From Cannabis sativa (Eukaryota; Streptophyta; Magnoliopsida; Rosales; Cannabaceae), in the NCBI RefSeq assembly GCF_029168945.1, contig NC_083607.1, forward strand, positions 10,992,001 through 11,056,000: DNA of 64,000 nt, in the 5' to 3' direction. The notes under the pieces are model-generated. The model searched no databases and had not been told where the DNA came from. It worked only from the letters and a program-made list of their open reading frames with translations. Within the stretch, counting starts at the first letter, position 1. Each line of letters opens with the position of its first letter. The position numbers were made by a program, and so were the translations under genes. Shown here in pieces: positions 47,775 through 58,046 of the stretch.

Positions 47775-47985
47775 TATCGAGTTTTTCGAGAAACCAATTA
47801 TTAAATATAAAAGCTAAAGAAAATATAATTTAGAGAGAAATATATTAAAAAGACACTCAGAGTTTTTATGTGGTTGAGGCGTTAACGAGCCTTAGTCCAT
47901 GAGTCAATATTATTAAGTATTTTGCTAGAAAAGCTTAAGGGATTACAGTAAGTATGAGCACTCTATTATTTGCCTGAGCAACTAG
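47775..47985 (-). repeat. Tat-like LTR end, truncated by the hAT insertion
   Basis: TTTTTATGTGGTTGAGGCG and GAGCCTTAGTCCATGAG match 53,110-53,160 of the Tat LTR (GTGGTTGGGGCG, GAGCCTTAGTCCACGAG), and the sequence before them resembles the LTR terminus. It stops where the hAT terminal sequence TAGGGCTGAGC begins. Confidence 0.6.
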
Positions 47986-47997
47986 TAGGGCTGAGCA

Positions 47998-48340
47998 TGG
48001 GTTGGGTTGGCCGGGTTGAGGCTATTTTAATGACCCAACCCAATAACATCGGCCTAGAAATTTTCAACCCAATGACATTCTAAATTTTTTCTAACCCAAC
48101 CCATTTTTTCCTTTTATGGGTTGGGTTGGGTTGGGTTACAACCCTTATGTCATATAAAAAAAATCAAATTTTCATAAAAGTTCAAACATAAACATAAGCA
48201 TCCAAAGTTAAAGAAATTACAATCATCCAAAGTCTTAAAACATCCAAAGTCTTAAAACATTAAAATTACAATCATCCAAAGTCTTAAAATATTAAAATTA
48301 CAATCATCCAAAGTCTTAAAACATTAAAATCATCCATAAC
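47998..48340. repeat. Subterminal repeats of the hAT element
   Basis: A cluster of GGGTTGGGTT and its complement AACCCAACCC (47,998-48,140) forms an inverted arrangement. Next come about four copies of CATCCAAAGTCTTAAAACAT with variable TTAAAATTACAAT spacers (48,209-48,340). Subterminal repeats are typical transposase-binding regions in hAT elements; that role here is inferred. Confidence 0.7.
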
Positions 48341-48377
48341 AAACTTGAACAAAATAAAATTAGTTCTCATGTAGGCC

Positions 48378-50904
48378 TCAATCAACAATGTCAATAATAC
48401 TCTTTGGTTTTGGTGATGTAGCCTTGAGGTCAACTTTATTTTCTACAATAATAAAAAATAAAATCAATCAAATTATTATAAATATACAAACATAATAAAA
48501 CAAAGACCATATTAAATTTTTGTCAAGAAATTTACCTTGTTCAAGAAAATCATAAGCTTGAATTTCATCCAAATACTCCCTCATTTGAATCCCCTCATGA
48601 TTTCCTTTCATCCAATTTTGAGTGCAAACTAATGCCTCCACCATTTTAGGGCTCAAAGAACTCCTAAAAGAATTTAAAATGCATCCACTAGTACTAAATG
48701 CAGATTCAGAGGCCACATTTGACACAGGAATAGCAAGTATATCTTTAGCAATTAATGACATAATTTTATACCTACTAGAGTTATCCTTCCACCAAAGTAG
48801 AATGTCAAATGAGGGGGTCAATTGGTTGACAGGATCGTCAAGCAAATATCGCTCCACATCGTTCATTTGGTCATCCACAACCATCTGTCGTTGCTGTAAG
48901 TAATTTGCCAATAGTCTACTCCTATTGGATTCTTTGAGATCATGAGGTCGTACTAGTGAATCACTTTTGGTAACCTACACATATAGCACACAAGAAATTC
49001 CATCAGCAAACAAAATTAAATAAAAATCACTCAATGTAAATAAAAAAACAGCAACTAACCTTATCATCTTTATTCCCATTCATCGCACTATAGGAAGTGA
49101 ACAAACGTTGAAGGACTTGTTCCACCTTAACAACGATCTTAGCAACAATTTCAGCTTCGTAAATGGTCTCAAACAAATATTTCAAATACTTTAACTTGTA
49201 CCTTGGATCAACCACAATAGCCAAAAATAAAAAAGGATTGATATTTTCAGCATTGCCCCAATATTTGTCATACTTCCTTCTCATATTGGAAGCCATGGTA
49301 GATAGCAAAGGGTCACTACTACCACACAAATCTCCCAATTGAGTGTGTATCTCACATATCTCATGATAAAAGTTGTTAGAAGTTACATGTAATGAACCAC
49401 TAAACTTTAAAGTAACTTCATAGAAAGTTTTAAGAAATTTGAGAAATACCGTAGCACACTCCCAATCACTAGAAGAAGGTGGTAAAACCCTCTTTTTTCC
49501 ATTTTCTTGTTCCATGAAGTAACTTACAAACTTCTCATCATCATCTTCATACCTTGAAAAAGCTTTTTCAAAGTTTAAGGCAACATCTAACATCATGTAA
49601 GTCGAGTTCCATCTTGTGGGAACATCTAAAATTAACCACCCCTTGTATAAAAAGAAAATAAATCAGCAAATAAAAATAATACTAAAATTACCCATAATAA
49701 AAAAAAAATCAGGAACTAACCTTGTAATCAATTCTTACTATTTCTGCACAAACTTTGAACTTTTGCAACCTTGCAGGAGATGACCGAATATAGCTTACAC
49801 AGTTACGAATGGCAGCAATAGAGTCATGCATGTCTTTCAAGCCTTCATTCACAATTAAATTTATTATGTGAGCACCACACCTGAAATGCATGAACTCGCC
49901 TTCAAGAAGAGATCCATTCCATGCATTTACCCTCCTCTTCAAAAAGGCAATAGCCACATCATTAGCTGATGCGTTATCAACAGTCACAGAAAAAACCTTT
50001 TCTATTCCCCAACCGAGCAAACAAGCTTCCATCACCTTACCAATTGTCTCACCCTTATGATTAGGAATTTGACAAAAATTTATGATTCTTTTTTGCAAAC
50101 TCCAATCACTGTCAATATAGTGTGCAGTGAGACACATGTAAGACATTTGAGTAGAGGATGTCCAACAATCTGTGGTTAAACATACTCTTTGTCCATCTTT
50201 AGTTTCATTCTTTCCTCACAAAACATTTTGTGTATGTCCCTAGTAACCGTAAATCTACTAGGGAGTTAAAACTTAGGTTGCAACTCTTGAATAAGTCCCT
50301 TAAATCCTTCACCATCTACAACACTAAAGGCTTGCTCATCCTTCACCACAAACTTAGCTAAAGCTTTCCGACATCTCTCCTTGTTGAAAGTGACCGCCAA
50401 CAAATTTGACCCACGACTACCATCACCACCACTTTGAAAGCTAAGTATTTTTTGTTTCTTATCCGAGACCCTATGTGGATACTTCTTACATTGGTTGTTC
50501 AAATGCGTCCACAAACTAGTTGTACCAACTCTCCTACTATCACAAGCATAATTTTTTCCACAATAGTTACAAGTGCATCTAGGGTCTTTTGGATTTCCAT
50601 TTGGGACTTTAGTGAAGTGATCCCAAACGGTAGAAGTTCTAGAAGGCTTTTTCTTATTTGAGAGTTGTTCTTCATTGTCTTCCTTTTTAGGTGACTTAAG
50701 TTCAATAGGAGTGGTAGTATTTGGGGTAGGATTTTGGGTGGTGTTTGGGGTAGTGATTGGAGTGGTAATACTAGTTGGGGGGGGGGGGGGGGTAGGATTT
50801 GAGGTGGTTGTTAAAGTAGGACTTTGGGTAGCATTCAAGGTAGTGTTTGGATCATGCAATTCACCTAATTGAGAAGAAGTTGGTACAATAAACTTATCCA
50901 TCAT
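48378..50904 (-). pseudogene. hAT transposase (4 exons, broken)
   Basis: Start at ATG complement 50,902-50,904 (MMDKFIVPTSSQ). Exon 1 has a Pro/Thr-rich stretch coded partly by a G run at ~50,777, then a BED zinc finger (TVWDHFTKV, CTCNYCGKNYACDS, LWTHLNNQC). The hAT core follows: CLTTDCWTSS, FSVTVDNASANDVA, MHFRCGAHIINLIV, VPTRWNSTYMMLD, VVDPRYKLKYL, and the C-terminal dimerisation part (DILLWWKDNSSRY, VASESAFSTSG). Introns with GT-AG ends: 49,642-49,720, 48,975-49,059 and 48,443-48,535. Phases join, and exon 4 ends at TGA 48,378. Damage: TAA at 50,266-50,268 and a frameshift near 50,200. The D, D and E positions seem kept. Confidence 0.88.
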
Positions 50905-51120
50905 GGCTGCCAAAAAAAATTATATAAACAATTAAGCAACATATTAAAATAATAACACAAAATCACTAGCAAAAAATATATTTATTTGCCAATGTAGCAA
51001 ATAATACTATACTTTAAATATAATTCATTTATTATTAGTGACTTTTTTAGATTAAAATACATTGGTTATTTTTTATCTCTTTTACAAAAATTAATAAATT
51101 CATAAAACATATGTTGAATC
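50905..51120. other. 5' non-coding part of the hAT element
   Basis: AT-rich, no ORF. The last five bases, GAATC (51,116-51,120), are the target copy of the solo LTR. It continues as 53,005-53,041 on the other side. Confidence 0.6.
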
Positions 51121-52999
51121 TGTTGGGTTTTATGCCCTAAATAAAACTCTATTTCAATGTAATCCAGATTATTCAATATCAATAAAGTGACAGAAGTATT
51201 TTTCATTCATTTGTGTATGTTTTGGTTCACTTAATCAATTGTTTGTCTATTTGATTTATAAATTCATCCAAACCCCTTTCACATACTTGATCATGTTTAT
51301 TGTGTTGTCAACACAGTGGAAAGTAAACATGACTTTGTGAATAAAGTATTCCTAGATTTATCAGAACACTGGGTTTTACTGATATGATAATCTACAACAG
51401 AGTTTACTTGCATTTGGAGAAATGTTATGTTCTTTCCAGAACATAGGTTAAAGTAAAGCTCAGGTTGGATGCATGGAGTATGCATTGGAATGGACCGATA
51501 TTGAACTTTGAAATAGATTTATGAAACTTACCGTAAATATCTATTCAATTCAATATCATAAGTTGATCCTAGATCACATGATCGAAATCCTAATATGGTT
51601 AGGCTCAATCTCAAGAGTGTTATTCGTGTTCTTTGATTTGTTAGTTAAGCCTAATTTTTGGTCAGGGCAATACATACATTTTGGGAACACGGTAGTACGA
51701 TTGAGTGGGAGCGCTAACATAAATATGGAATCTATAGCTTCTATCTGGCGAATAGTAAGCAAAGGGTGATTTCCTTCGAGCTTAACCAAACGAGATAAAT
51801 GATTGAGTACTCATTTCACTTAGTTGAAATATCATTTATACAGGGTTAAGTGTTTTAAGGATAAAATACATTGTAGGGTGTTACGGTAATTTAGTCCCTT
51901 TACAGTGTAAATTATCCATATAGAGGATCATTGATCACATTAGGATTATAACAATGGATAACTAATGATGTTTCTATATGGTGGAACATATAGAGCATTC
52001 TATATACTGAGAGTGCAATTCTGAGTTCTATGTGTGGATTCAACGAAGAATTAATAAGTCAATGAATTTAAGTGGTAAATTCTAGATCTGCTTATTGGAA
52101 GCTCGGATATATAGACCCATGGTCCCCCCACTAGTTGAGATAATATTACTTTTAAGACTCATTTAATTAATTTTAATTAATCAATTAAAATTCTCAAGAT
52201 AGACTGTGTCTATTTAAGAATTTATCACTTATTAAGGGCAAAACAGTAAATAGAGATTTTGAAGGGCATATTTATTAATTAGGAAACTTTAATTAGTTTT
52301 ATTATTAATAAAATAAATGACAAAATATTATTTGATAATTAATTTTAATTATTAAATAATTAGATTTGACATTTATGTGGTTGAACAAAGGAATTGGCAG
52401 TTTTTGACAAAACAGGAAACTATCAATGTAGGAAAAGGAAAGTTGGAAAAGTGGCAAGCCTTGTTTCCACAATGCCTAGGCCGGCCACTTAAGCTTCCTT
52501 TTCTCTTTGATTTTTTCAATTTTAAATGTCAATTAATTCAATCATAGCCCTGGGTGGTCTTCTATAAATAGAAGGCAAAGGCTTCAGTTTTCAACAACAC
52601 ATTCACAACATTATTCTGACAGAATTTTCTCTCTGAAAATTCTCTCTGAGCCGCCACCCTCTCTCTCTCTCTATTCCTTCACTGTTTCGAAATCTATAAG
52701 TGTTAGAGTAGTACCCACACACATCAAGTAATACCTCAATCATAGTGAGGAAGGCTGTGTAGAATTCAGAAACAACAAAGAAGGACTATCGGGCTCAGAT
52801 CTTTATTATACTCTGCTACAGAAAGGAATCAAGGGTTAGAGATCTGAGTGGGAGGAGACATATATTCTGCTGCACCCAATGTAAGATTTCTGATACTTTT
52901 ATGTGTTTAATTTTCCATCGTTTTAGAAGTTCATATTTAGGTTGTTAAATCAACATACTTGTGAGTAGATCTAAGTTGCTGGTAAAATAACTTCCAACA
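51121..52999 (+). mobile_element. Solo LTR, copia type
   Basis: 1,879 bp from TGTTGGGTTTTATGCC to AACTTCCAACA, with a perfect 5 bp TSD GAATC (51,116-51,120; 53,000-53,004). No internal domain, PBS or PPT. Orientation plus from its TATA box (52,563-52,570). It contains the phrase ATAGACCCATGGTCCCCCC, which I recall from plant copia LTRs; that class call is from memory. ORFs inside are short and unsupported. Confidence 0.85.
52563..52570 (+). promoter_or_regulatory. TATA box of the solo LTR
   Basis: TATAAATA in TTCTATAAATAGAAGGC, followed about 60-110 bp downstream by a CT-rich leader (52,620-52,680). Confidence 0.6.
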
Positions 53000-53305
53000 G
53001 AATCAATATATAACATTGAGTAAATATATAATATATACAATTGTTGACCGAGGTTTTCGGCAACTATTAAAATATGATTATAATAAAGAGCTGTAAGAAA
53101 GTGAGATGAAGATTTTTTACGTGGTTGGGGCGTTAATGAGCCTTAGTCCACGAGCCTCTGTTATTAATGGATGTATTTAATACAGATTCTACACTTGAGA
53201 GAATGTTTTTCTCTTAAATACAGAGAATGTTCTTGGTGAGTATTTTCTCTTCTTGCTCTTTTGCAAACCAAGATTCTCGACCCCATTAAATGAGCTTTGA
53301 GGGGG

Positions 53306-53313
53306 TATTTATA
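53306..53313 (-). promoter_or_regulatory. Sense TATA box in the Tat LTR
   Basis: On the minus strand CACTATAAATACCCCC, a strong plant TATA box in the direction of gag-pol transcription. In the 5' LTR copy (off window) it would drive the element; here it would drive read-through into the hAT. Confidence 0.6.
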
Positions 53314-54254
53314 GTGTTTTGGTGGGGTAATCCCTAGAATTGTTCTTACACATGTGTCTGTAAGTATCCATAAAGTTGGGCATTTCCGATGAATATACCA
53401 TGGGTGATGCATGGTCAAATCCCTAGGTGCTGTAGGGCTTTGATGAAGAATGTCCTTTTTGCCTTGTGATTGACGTGACTCTTCGCAGAGTAGCCGTCGC
53501 TAGACTTAAATGATCATTACTGTAGCGCTGCTGTTTGGGGGTTGTGCCGTCAGACTTTATTGCGTGTTACAGTCCCAACACGCTTCCTCCCATGCAGCAT
53601 TAAATGCGACTTGATTGCTCGGGAGAGACCTGACATATCCCGGAGAGCCTTCACGCTATACTAGCTTCCTGGAGTACCTTGTACTCCGGGTGCCTCCTCT
53701 GGGACCCATGCTAACAGCGCTTCCTTGTGGCGCATAAAGACTTATTAAATGTTTACAAGTTATCTGACCCACGTGTCCCCTCTCGACTGGTCCACGTATT
53801 TTGGGCGAATTCTGGAGCAACATTTACCCCCCAAGCCTTGTTTACTTAGTAAAAATAAACCAAGGCTTGTTCAAGTGTCTCCGGTTGACTCCTCGTTTCC
53901 CTAGCTTAAGCCTCGAGCGCGTGGGGGCAAATTAAATGATGTCATTTAATGCAGCGATTTGCTTTTTGCAGGAATGTCTCCAGCCGCCTCCTCAGTCTTC
54001 TGATACGGTCTTGGGGCGCGTGGAGGTGCGTCTGATAATGGCATTAAATGCAGCGATTCGCTTTTGCAAAGGTCGATTCGTTTCACGCCCCATGATTGAT
54101 GCGGCGCATTAATGGTGTCAGACGGATACTCAAACGTTCCCACCGCCTTAATGGTAGATTGATCTGATCCGTTGATTTTCAGGAATTCGAATCGTGCGTC
54201 TCCCCCACCGTGCGATTGGTAGGTGATGACGCCTGTTCCTCATGCGTTTTTGCC

Positions 54255-54261
54255 TATAAAA
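54255..54261 (+). promoter_or_regulatory. Antisense TATA box in the Tat LTR
   Basis: TGCCTATAAAAGCCACC on the plus strand, about 660 bp before the antisense ORF, preceded by a GC-rich region and followed by a CT-rich leader. It points out of the LTR toward the ORF and probably gives that gene its own promoter. Confidence 0.6.
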
Positions 54262-54459
54262 GCCACCACCTTCCCTTCATTTCGGTTACTTTCCATTCCT
54301 TGCCATTTCTGCTCGAATTTCCCAGAGAGAAAATTCCTCAAAGTAGCACGAACTGCCTTAATACTTAAACACTTCTTTCAGTCTTCCAGCGTTTGACTTC
54401 GCCAGTTCTTCTCAACTTTCACTCAACCACATTCAGTACCCCCAGTTCAACGATCTACT

Positions 54460-54909
54460 GTAAGTTTCTTGCATCCTTAGATAATAACATGCTTATATTT
54501 ACTTCGTTCGTTTTCTGGGTTCGTACTTAGAGGCTTCTGGGTGTGTGAGTGTTTAAGTTCTTCGAGTTCTGCTTTATGTTTACTGCGTTAGTTGTAGAAT
54601 CGCCATTATCATGCCCCTGTTGTAGTTATACAGCTTTGTTTGAAGAGGGCCATGTGTTCTTCGTTTAACAGTTGCTTAGGGCATAGGAAGGCTTTTCTCT
54701 TTTCTTTTTCTTTTTGCAAAACCACTTTCTGCGATTTCACTGCACCCGACACTTGTTCAGGGATTCTCTCCAGAGTTTCCCATGTGACACGTGTCCGGAG
54801 GGGGCCTCTTTCCAGCGGTTAGGGGACCCCCACTCCCTTTTTCTTGATTTAGGGTTTGGTATGGGACCTAACTGCTGGACTTTTCTTTTTCCCTTTTTGT
54901 CTTTCTCAG
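54460..54909 (+). other. Leader intron of the antisense gene
   Basis: Donor CTACT|GTAAGTTT at 54,460 and acceptor TTTTTGTCTTTCTCAG at 54,909, with a long pyrimidine tract. Splicing joins the LTR-derived leader to a point 8 bases before ATG 54,918, which is why that ATG is taken as the start rather than the earlier ATG at 54,714. Confidence 0.6.
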
Positions 54910-54917
54910 AACACAAA

Positions 54918-57900
54918 ATGTCTGCTTCTGGCTCAAAATCCTCGAAGAAGAAAGGGAAAGGTATGGCCACGCTGGAAGAGGTTTCTCTGGGACCCGTTGC
55001 CCAGGAGGGATATAAATCCCGTGCAACTGGTTGGGAAGCGGCCGAGCTTCGATCAACCCTGACTTGTCCTCACCAGCTGGAGAACATTATTAATGTGGCT
55101 GGGATCAAACCCTCCACCTCAGGGACCTTTCATCGGCCTCCTCGTGACTCGGAGACGCCTAATCATAACTATGACGGCTTCGGGGCTTGGAGTCAGACCC
55201 ATTTGATGACCGGTGCCATGCTCCCGCTCCAAGATTACTTTGTTAATTTTCTTGTATTTGTCGGCCTTGCGCCATACCAACTTATTCCTCAAGCTTACCG
55301 CCTGCTCTCAGGCTTATTTATTTTTTACACCGCCCGTGGCTGGGGGCCTCCCAGCCCGGCGGAAATTTTATATTTTTATGAACTTGTATCCGTCCCCAAG
55401 AAAGGGGACAAACTTAAGGATGGTTTTTATGGGTTCCGGATTTACCCTGCTAACGAGGTGGTGGTTCCGTATAATAGGCAGACTCACGTTAAGGAGTACC
55501 GCCACCGCTTTTTCTTTTCTTCCGGGTTCAGGGCCGTGGACCACCCGGAGCTTCTCAAGGAGTGGGTGCGGATCCCACCTTACCAGCGGACGCTTCCCAC
55601 TCAGGTTTTCCTTCGAAGGGCCCAAGCCTTCGCCTCCTACGACCACGCCGATCTTGATGTCGGGGGCCTGGTTACCACGGAGAATTGCAGAAAGGCCAAA
55701 CTTATCCTTTCTCATCAATCCGTGGATGACTCCAACCTCTCACGGGTCATTTGCCCCAATGTGAGGGCGCCGGTTGCGGAGAAGGCCTTCCGGGATGAGC
55801 TCATTGCTACGGCAGAGAAAAAGTACCAAGATTATCTCTACCGGAAGGCCCAGGAGAAAGCGTACTCTAAGGCCCAGGCTGCCTCTGGTAGAGGGCTTCG
55901 CGTGGGGAGTCCGGTGGTGCGAAGGAGCCAAGCCATTGGCGGGAAGTCCGAAGCTAAATTTTTTGACAAGATACTTCAAGAAGAGATTGGGGATCGTCCC
56001 GCCGGGAGGCCCCTTCGTCTTGAAGATTCTTCCGAGAAGCAGACTTCCCAGCCTCAGCCTTCAGCCCCCGAACCAAACTCGGGTGCTCCCGGTGCTAGCA
56101 CTTCCGGTGCCGGCGGTAAGTCTCCCTTGATAATTCGCTATGTTCCTTCCGTTGATGAATATACCAGTCATAGGCCCGTAGGGTTCGACGAGCGTCTTCG
56201 TAGATTTAAGATGCCGTTGACCCGGTGGGGGGATCGTTTGAAGGAATTTTATTTTACGAACTTAGGAGATTACCTAGGTCGGTCCCGGATGGGCTCCGGC
56301 CCTCCGGAACCTATTCCCTTAGGTCCATTAGCTTACATAGCGTCCAGCTGGTTTCGGCCCTCTGACAGTTATCTTGGAGATGACGCTGCCAGCATTAAAG
56401 TACAGGACTTTGCTAGGGCCAAATTAGGAAGTTCGGGTAGGAGTAGCTTATTTGCTGTATCTTTTATAAGCGGTTCCTCACGAACTTCTAACACTTGCTT
56501 ATTTTTTGGCACAGGTACCTCCATGGATGCCATCCTGGAACAGCTTGCCGGGGTTCATACTCCCGTGGCTCCTCCGGCTTTCACCCCCTGTCCCCCGGCC
56601 CCTTCCTTGAAGGTTTCTTCCGGCGCTCCCCCCGAAACCATTGACTTAGTGGATGACGAGGAGGGGCTTTCGGGAGAAGGCCAAGGGAAGAGGTGGGACT
56701 TCTCGGAGGAAGCCGTTGAGGGCGCAGGAGAGCCTCAGGCCCTTCCGGAGGTAGCAGAGGAGGACGAGGAGGAGCCTGAAGCGGCTCTGATTCGCAAGCG
56801 TAAGGGCAAGATGATTGCCCAGGACGAGCCGAAGAGGCCTCGGAGGGCCGACACTCCTGCCCATGGCCTAGACGGCGGGGTCTCCCCGATGGAGGAAAAT
56901 CCTGCTCCTCCCCATATCGAGCTTACCCCGATTCCGGGGGATGAGGTGAGGCAGGAGCTTCGCATAGCCAAACACAACTATGCTATGGATGAGTACTCCC
57001 GGGGGTATGCCGAAGTGGAGGCCCTTAGGAGGATTCTGCGAGCTGAGGTTGAGGCGAGCATCAACCACCCGGAATACCATGATCCGTGGAACCTTAATCT
57101 GGACCCCTTAACGGACTGGTTCCGTCCCCTCCTAGGGCCTACCTTGGCTCCCTTTGCCGCGGAGATGACCGGGGAGTTCGCTTCTCAGCTTACACGTTGC
57201 GCGCCCAAGCGGTTTGCCACTTGTGCTTCCCTGAACTCCATCTTCCAGGTCCAGGACCTCAGCCATTCTCTCACGGTGGTAAGTATTTGCAATTTTTGCG
57301 TTTCCTCTTTGTTGTTTGTATTTTGTTTTCTTCCTTTGAGAAATTTTTCCTTATACTTCGTTACGGTTCAGCTTGCTGCTGAGGCTGGCCGCCTCTCCAG
57401 GAACATCATAAACCATGGCTTCACTCTGTCCGATTTTGGGGACATGAATGACGTCAGGAAGGTCCTCCAGGACCTCACAGCGGAGAGGCGGATCTACCAG
57501 GAGGCTGCCGAGCGCCAGGAGGCAGCGGCCAAGGCCAAGGAAGAGGAGGCCAAACGGAGGGAGGCTCAGGCGGAGGCCATGATCCGGGACGAGGCTCAGC
57601 GGAGAGACAGGATGGAGGCCCAGCATCAGGAGGAACTAAGGGCTCAAACCGAGGCTGCTGAGAAGGCCAGGCGAGACCTCCGGGAGGCCAGGGAGGCTTT
57701 GGATGAAATGGTCGCCAAGGTGAGATCTTTAGAAGAGACTCACCAATCGGACATTGAATCCAAGGCCGCTCTAGCTGCAGAGTTGAAGGAGCTTAGGGAC
57801 TTCAAAGAACAATCCACCAGGAAGGCCAAGAGGGCCGAGCTCCTTTCTCCTGTTTCCTGCGCCCGGTGCCCGAAGCGCTTTGATGATGGTGTCTATATGG

Positions 57901-58046
57901 CTTGGGCCACCAATGACCAGAGTATCAAGCTTACTTTTTATCCCAAACCCGAGGAGATGATTGCCAGGTTTCGGGAAAAGAAGAAGAAGCTTGATGCTGC
58001 GCTTGAGGCACGGATTGGACCTCGTCTTCCTCCGCGGGCTGACTGA
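54918..58046 (+). CDS. Antisense ORF of the Tat element, PF04195-like protein
   Basis: Open for 1,042 residues from ATG 54,918 (MSASGSKSSKKKGKG), GC-rich relative to the flanks. Residues ~95-215 resemble the 'putative gypsy type transposon' domain PF04195 (LPLQDYFVNFLVFVGLAP, PQAYRLLSGLFIFYTARGWG, LYFYELVSVPKKG, GFYGFRIYP). A charged middle part follows (EEDEEEPEAALIRKRKGK, nuclear-localisation-like), then a long Ala/Glu/Arg-rich coiled coil (about residues 850-980) and a short C-terminal part with CARCPKRF. Two probable introns, 56,437-56,514 (weak donor) and 57,279-57,371 (GTAAGT donor, 93 bp), are multiples of three and leave the frame open. Function unknown; intact despite decay of the partner pol. 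It ends convergent to integrase. Confidence 0.75.
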   Translation: MSASGSKSSKKKGKGMATLEEVSLGPVAQEGYKSRATGWEAAELRSTLTCPHQLENIINVAGIKPSTSGTFHRPPRDSETPNHNYDGFGAWSQTHLMTGAMLPLQDYFVNFLVFVGLAPYQLIPQAYRLLSGLFIFYTARGWGPPSPAEILYFYELVSVPKKGDKLKDGFYGFRIYPANEVVVPYNRQTHVKEYRHRFFFSSGFRAVDHPELLKEWVRIPPYQRTLPTQVFLRRAQAFASYDHADLDVGGLVTTENCRKAKLILSHQSVDDSNLSRVICPNVRAPVAEKAFRDELIATAEKKYQDYLYRKAQEKAYSKAQAASGRGLRVGSPVVRRSQAIGGKSEAKFFDKILQEEIGDRPAGRPLRLEDSSEKQTSQPQPSAPEPNSGAPGASTSGAGGKSPLIIRYVPSVDEYTSHRPVGFDERLRRFKMPLTRWGDRLKEFYFTNLGDYLGRSRMGSGPPEPIPLGPLAYIASSWFRPSDSYLGDDAASIKVQDFARAKLGSSGRSSLFAVSFISGSSRTSNTCLFFGTGTSMDAILEQLAGVHTPVAPPAFTPCPPAPSLKVSSGAPPETIDLVDDEEGLSGEGQGKRWDFSEEAVEGAGEPQALPEVAEEDEEEPEAALIRKRKGKMIAQDEPKRPRRADTPAHGLDGGVSPMEENPAPPHIELTPIPGDEVRQELRIAKHNYAMDEYSRGYAEVEALRRILRAEVEASINHPEYHDPWNLNLDPLTDWFRPLLGPTLAPFAAEMTGEFASQLTRCAPKRFATCASLNSIFQVQDLSHSLTVVSICNFCVSSLLFVFCFLPLRNFSLYFVTVQLAAEAGRLSRNIINHGFTLSDFGDMNDVRKVLQDLTAERRIYQEAAERQEAAAKAKEEEAKRREAQAEAMIRDEAQRRDRMEAQHQEELRAQTEAAEKARRDLREAREALDEMVAKVRSLEETHQSDIESKAALAAELKELRDFKEQSTRKAKRAELLSPVSCARCPKRFDDGVYMAWATNDQSIKLTFYPKPEEMIARFREKKKKLDAALEARIGPRLPPRAD
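57279..57371 (+). other. Probable in-frame intron in the antisense ORF
   Basis: ACGGTG|GTAAGTAT to TTACGGTTCAG. 93 bp, T-rich unlike its GC-rich surroundings, and translated it gives a hydrophobic stretch (CNFCVSSLLFVFCFLPL) out of character with the coiled coil next to it. Splicing keeps the frame. Confidence 0.65.

Larger units (their letters stand above)
47986..53041 (-). mobile_element. hAT DNA transposon, left part (right end not in window)
   Basis: Begins TAGGGCTGAGCATGG, a hAT-type terminal sequence, next to GCAACTAG (47,978-47,985), the likely 8 bp TSD. It carries a minus-strand hAT transposase (48,378-50,904). Its 5' non-coding side is interrupted by a solo LTR (51,121-52,999) and then at 53,042 by the Tat element, so the opposite terminus should lie beyond 64,000. 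Subterminal repeats occupy 47,998-48,340. Confidence 0.75.
53042..54435 (-). repeat. 3' LTR of the Tat element
   Basis: Left end TGTTGACCGAGG is clear. The right end is placed at ACATTCA (54,435), since on the minus strand it would start TGAATGTGG just after a GGGGG tract (AACTGGGGGTAC), the presumed PPT. About 1,394 bp. It has a sense TATA box (53,306-53,313) and an antisense one (54,255-54,261). The second LTR copy is needed to fix the inner boundary. Confidence 0.7.

Noticed and set aside
47998..48140. Telomere-like array (GGGTTGGGTT)
   Set aside because: The unit is GGGTT rather than the plant telomere repeat TTTAGGG, both orientations occur, and it lies at the end of a hAT element, so it is a subterminal repeat.
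50770..50795. Run of G possibly marking an assembly gap or G-quadruplex
   Set aside because: It lies in the transposase exon and codes for poly-Pro in frame. Its length may be unreliable, but it needs no special explanation.
54714..54917. Upstream ATG start (54,714) for the antisense ORF
   Set aside because: The stretch lies inside a well-formed leader intron (54,460-54,909) and its translation is unlike a domain. ATG 54,918 follows the acceptor directly.
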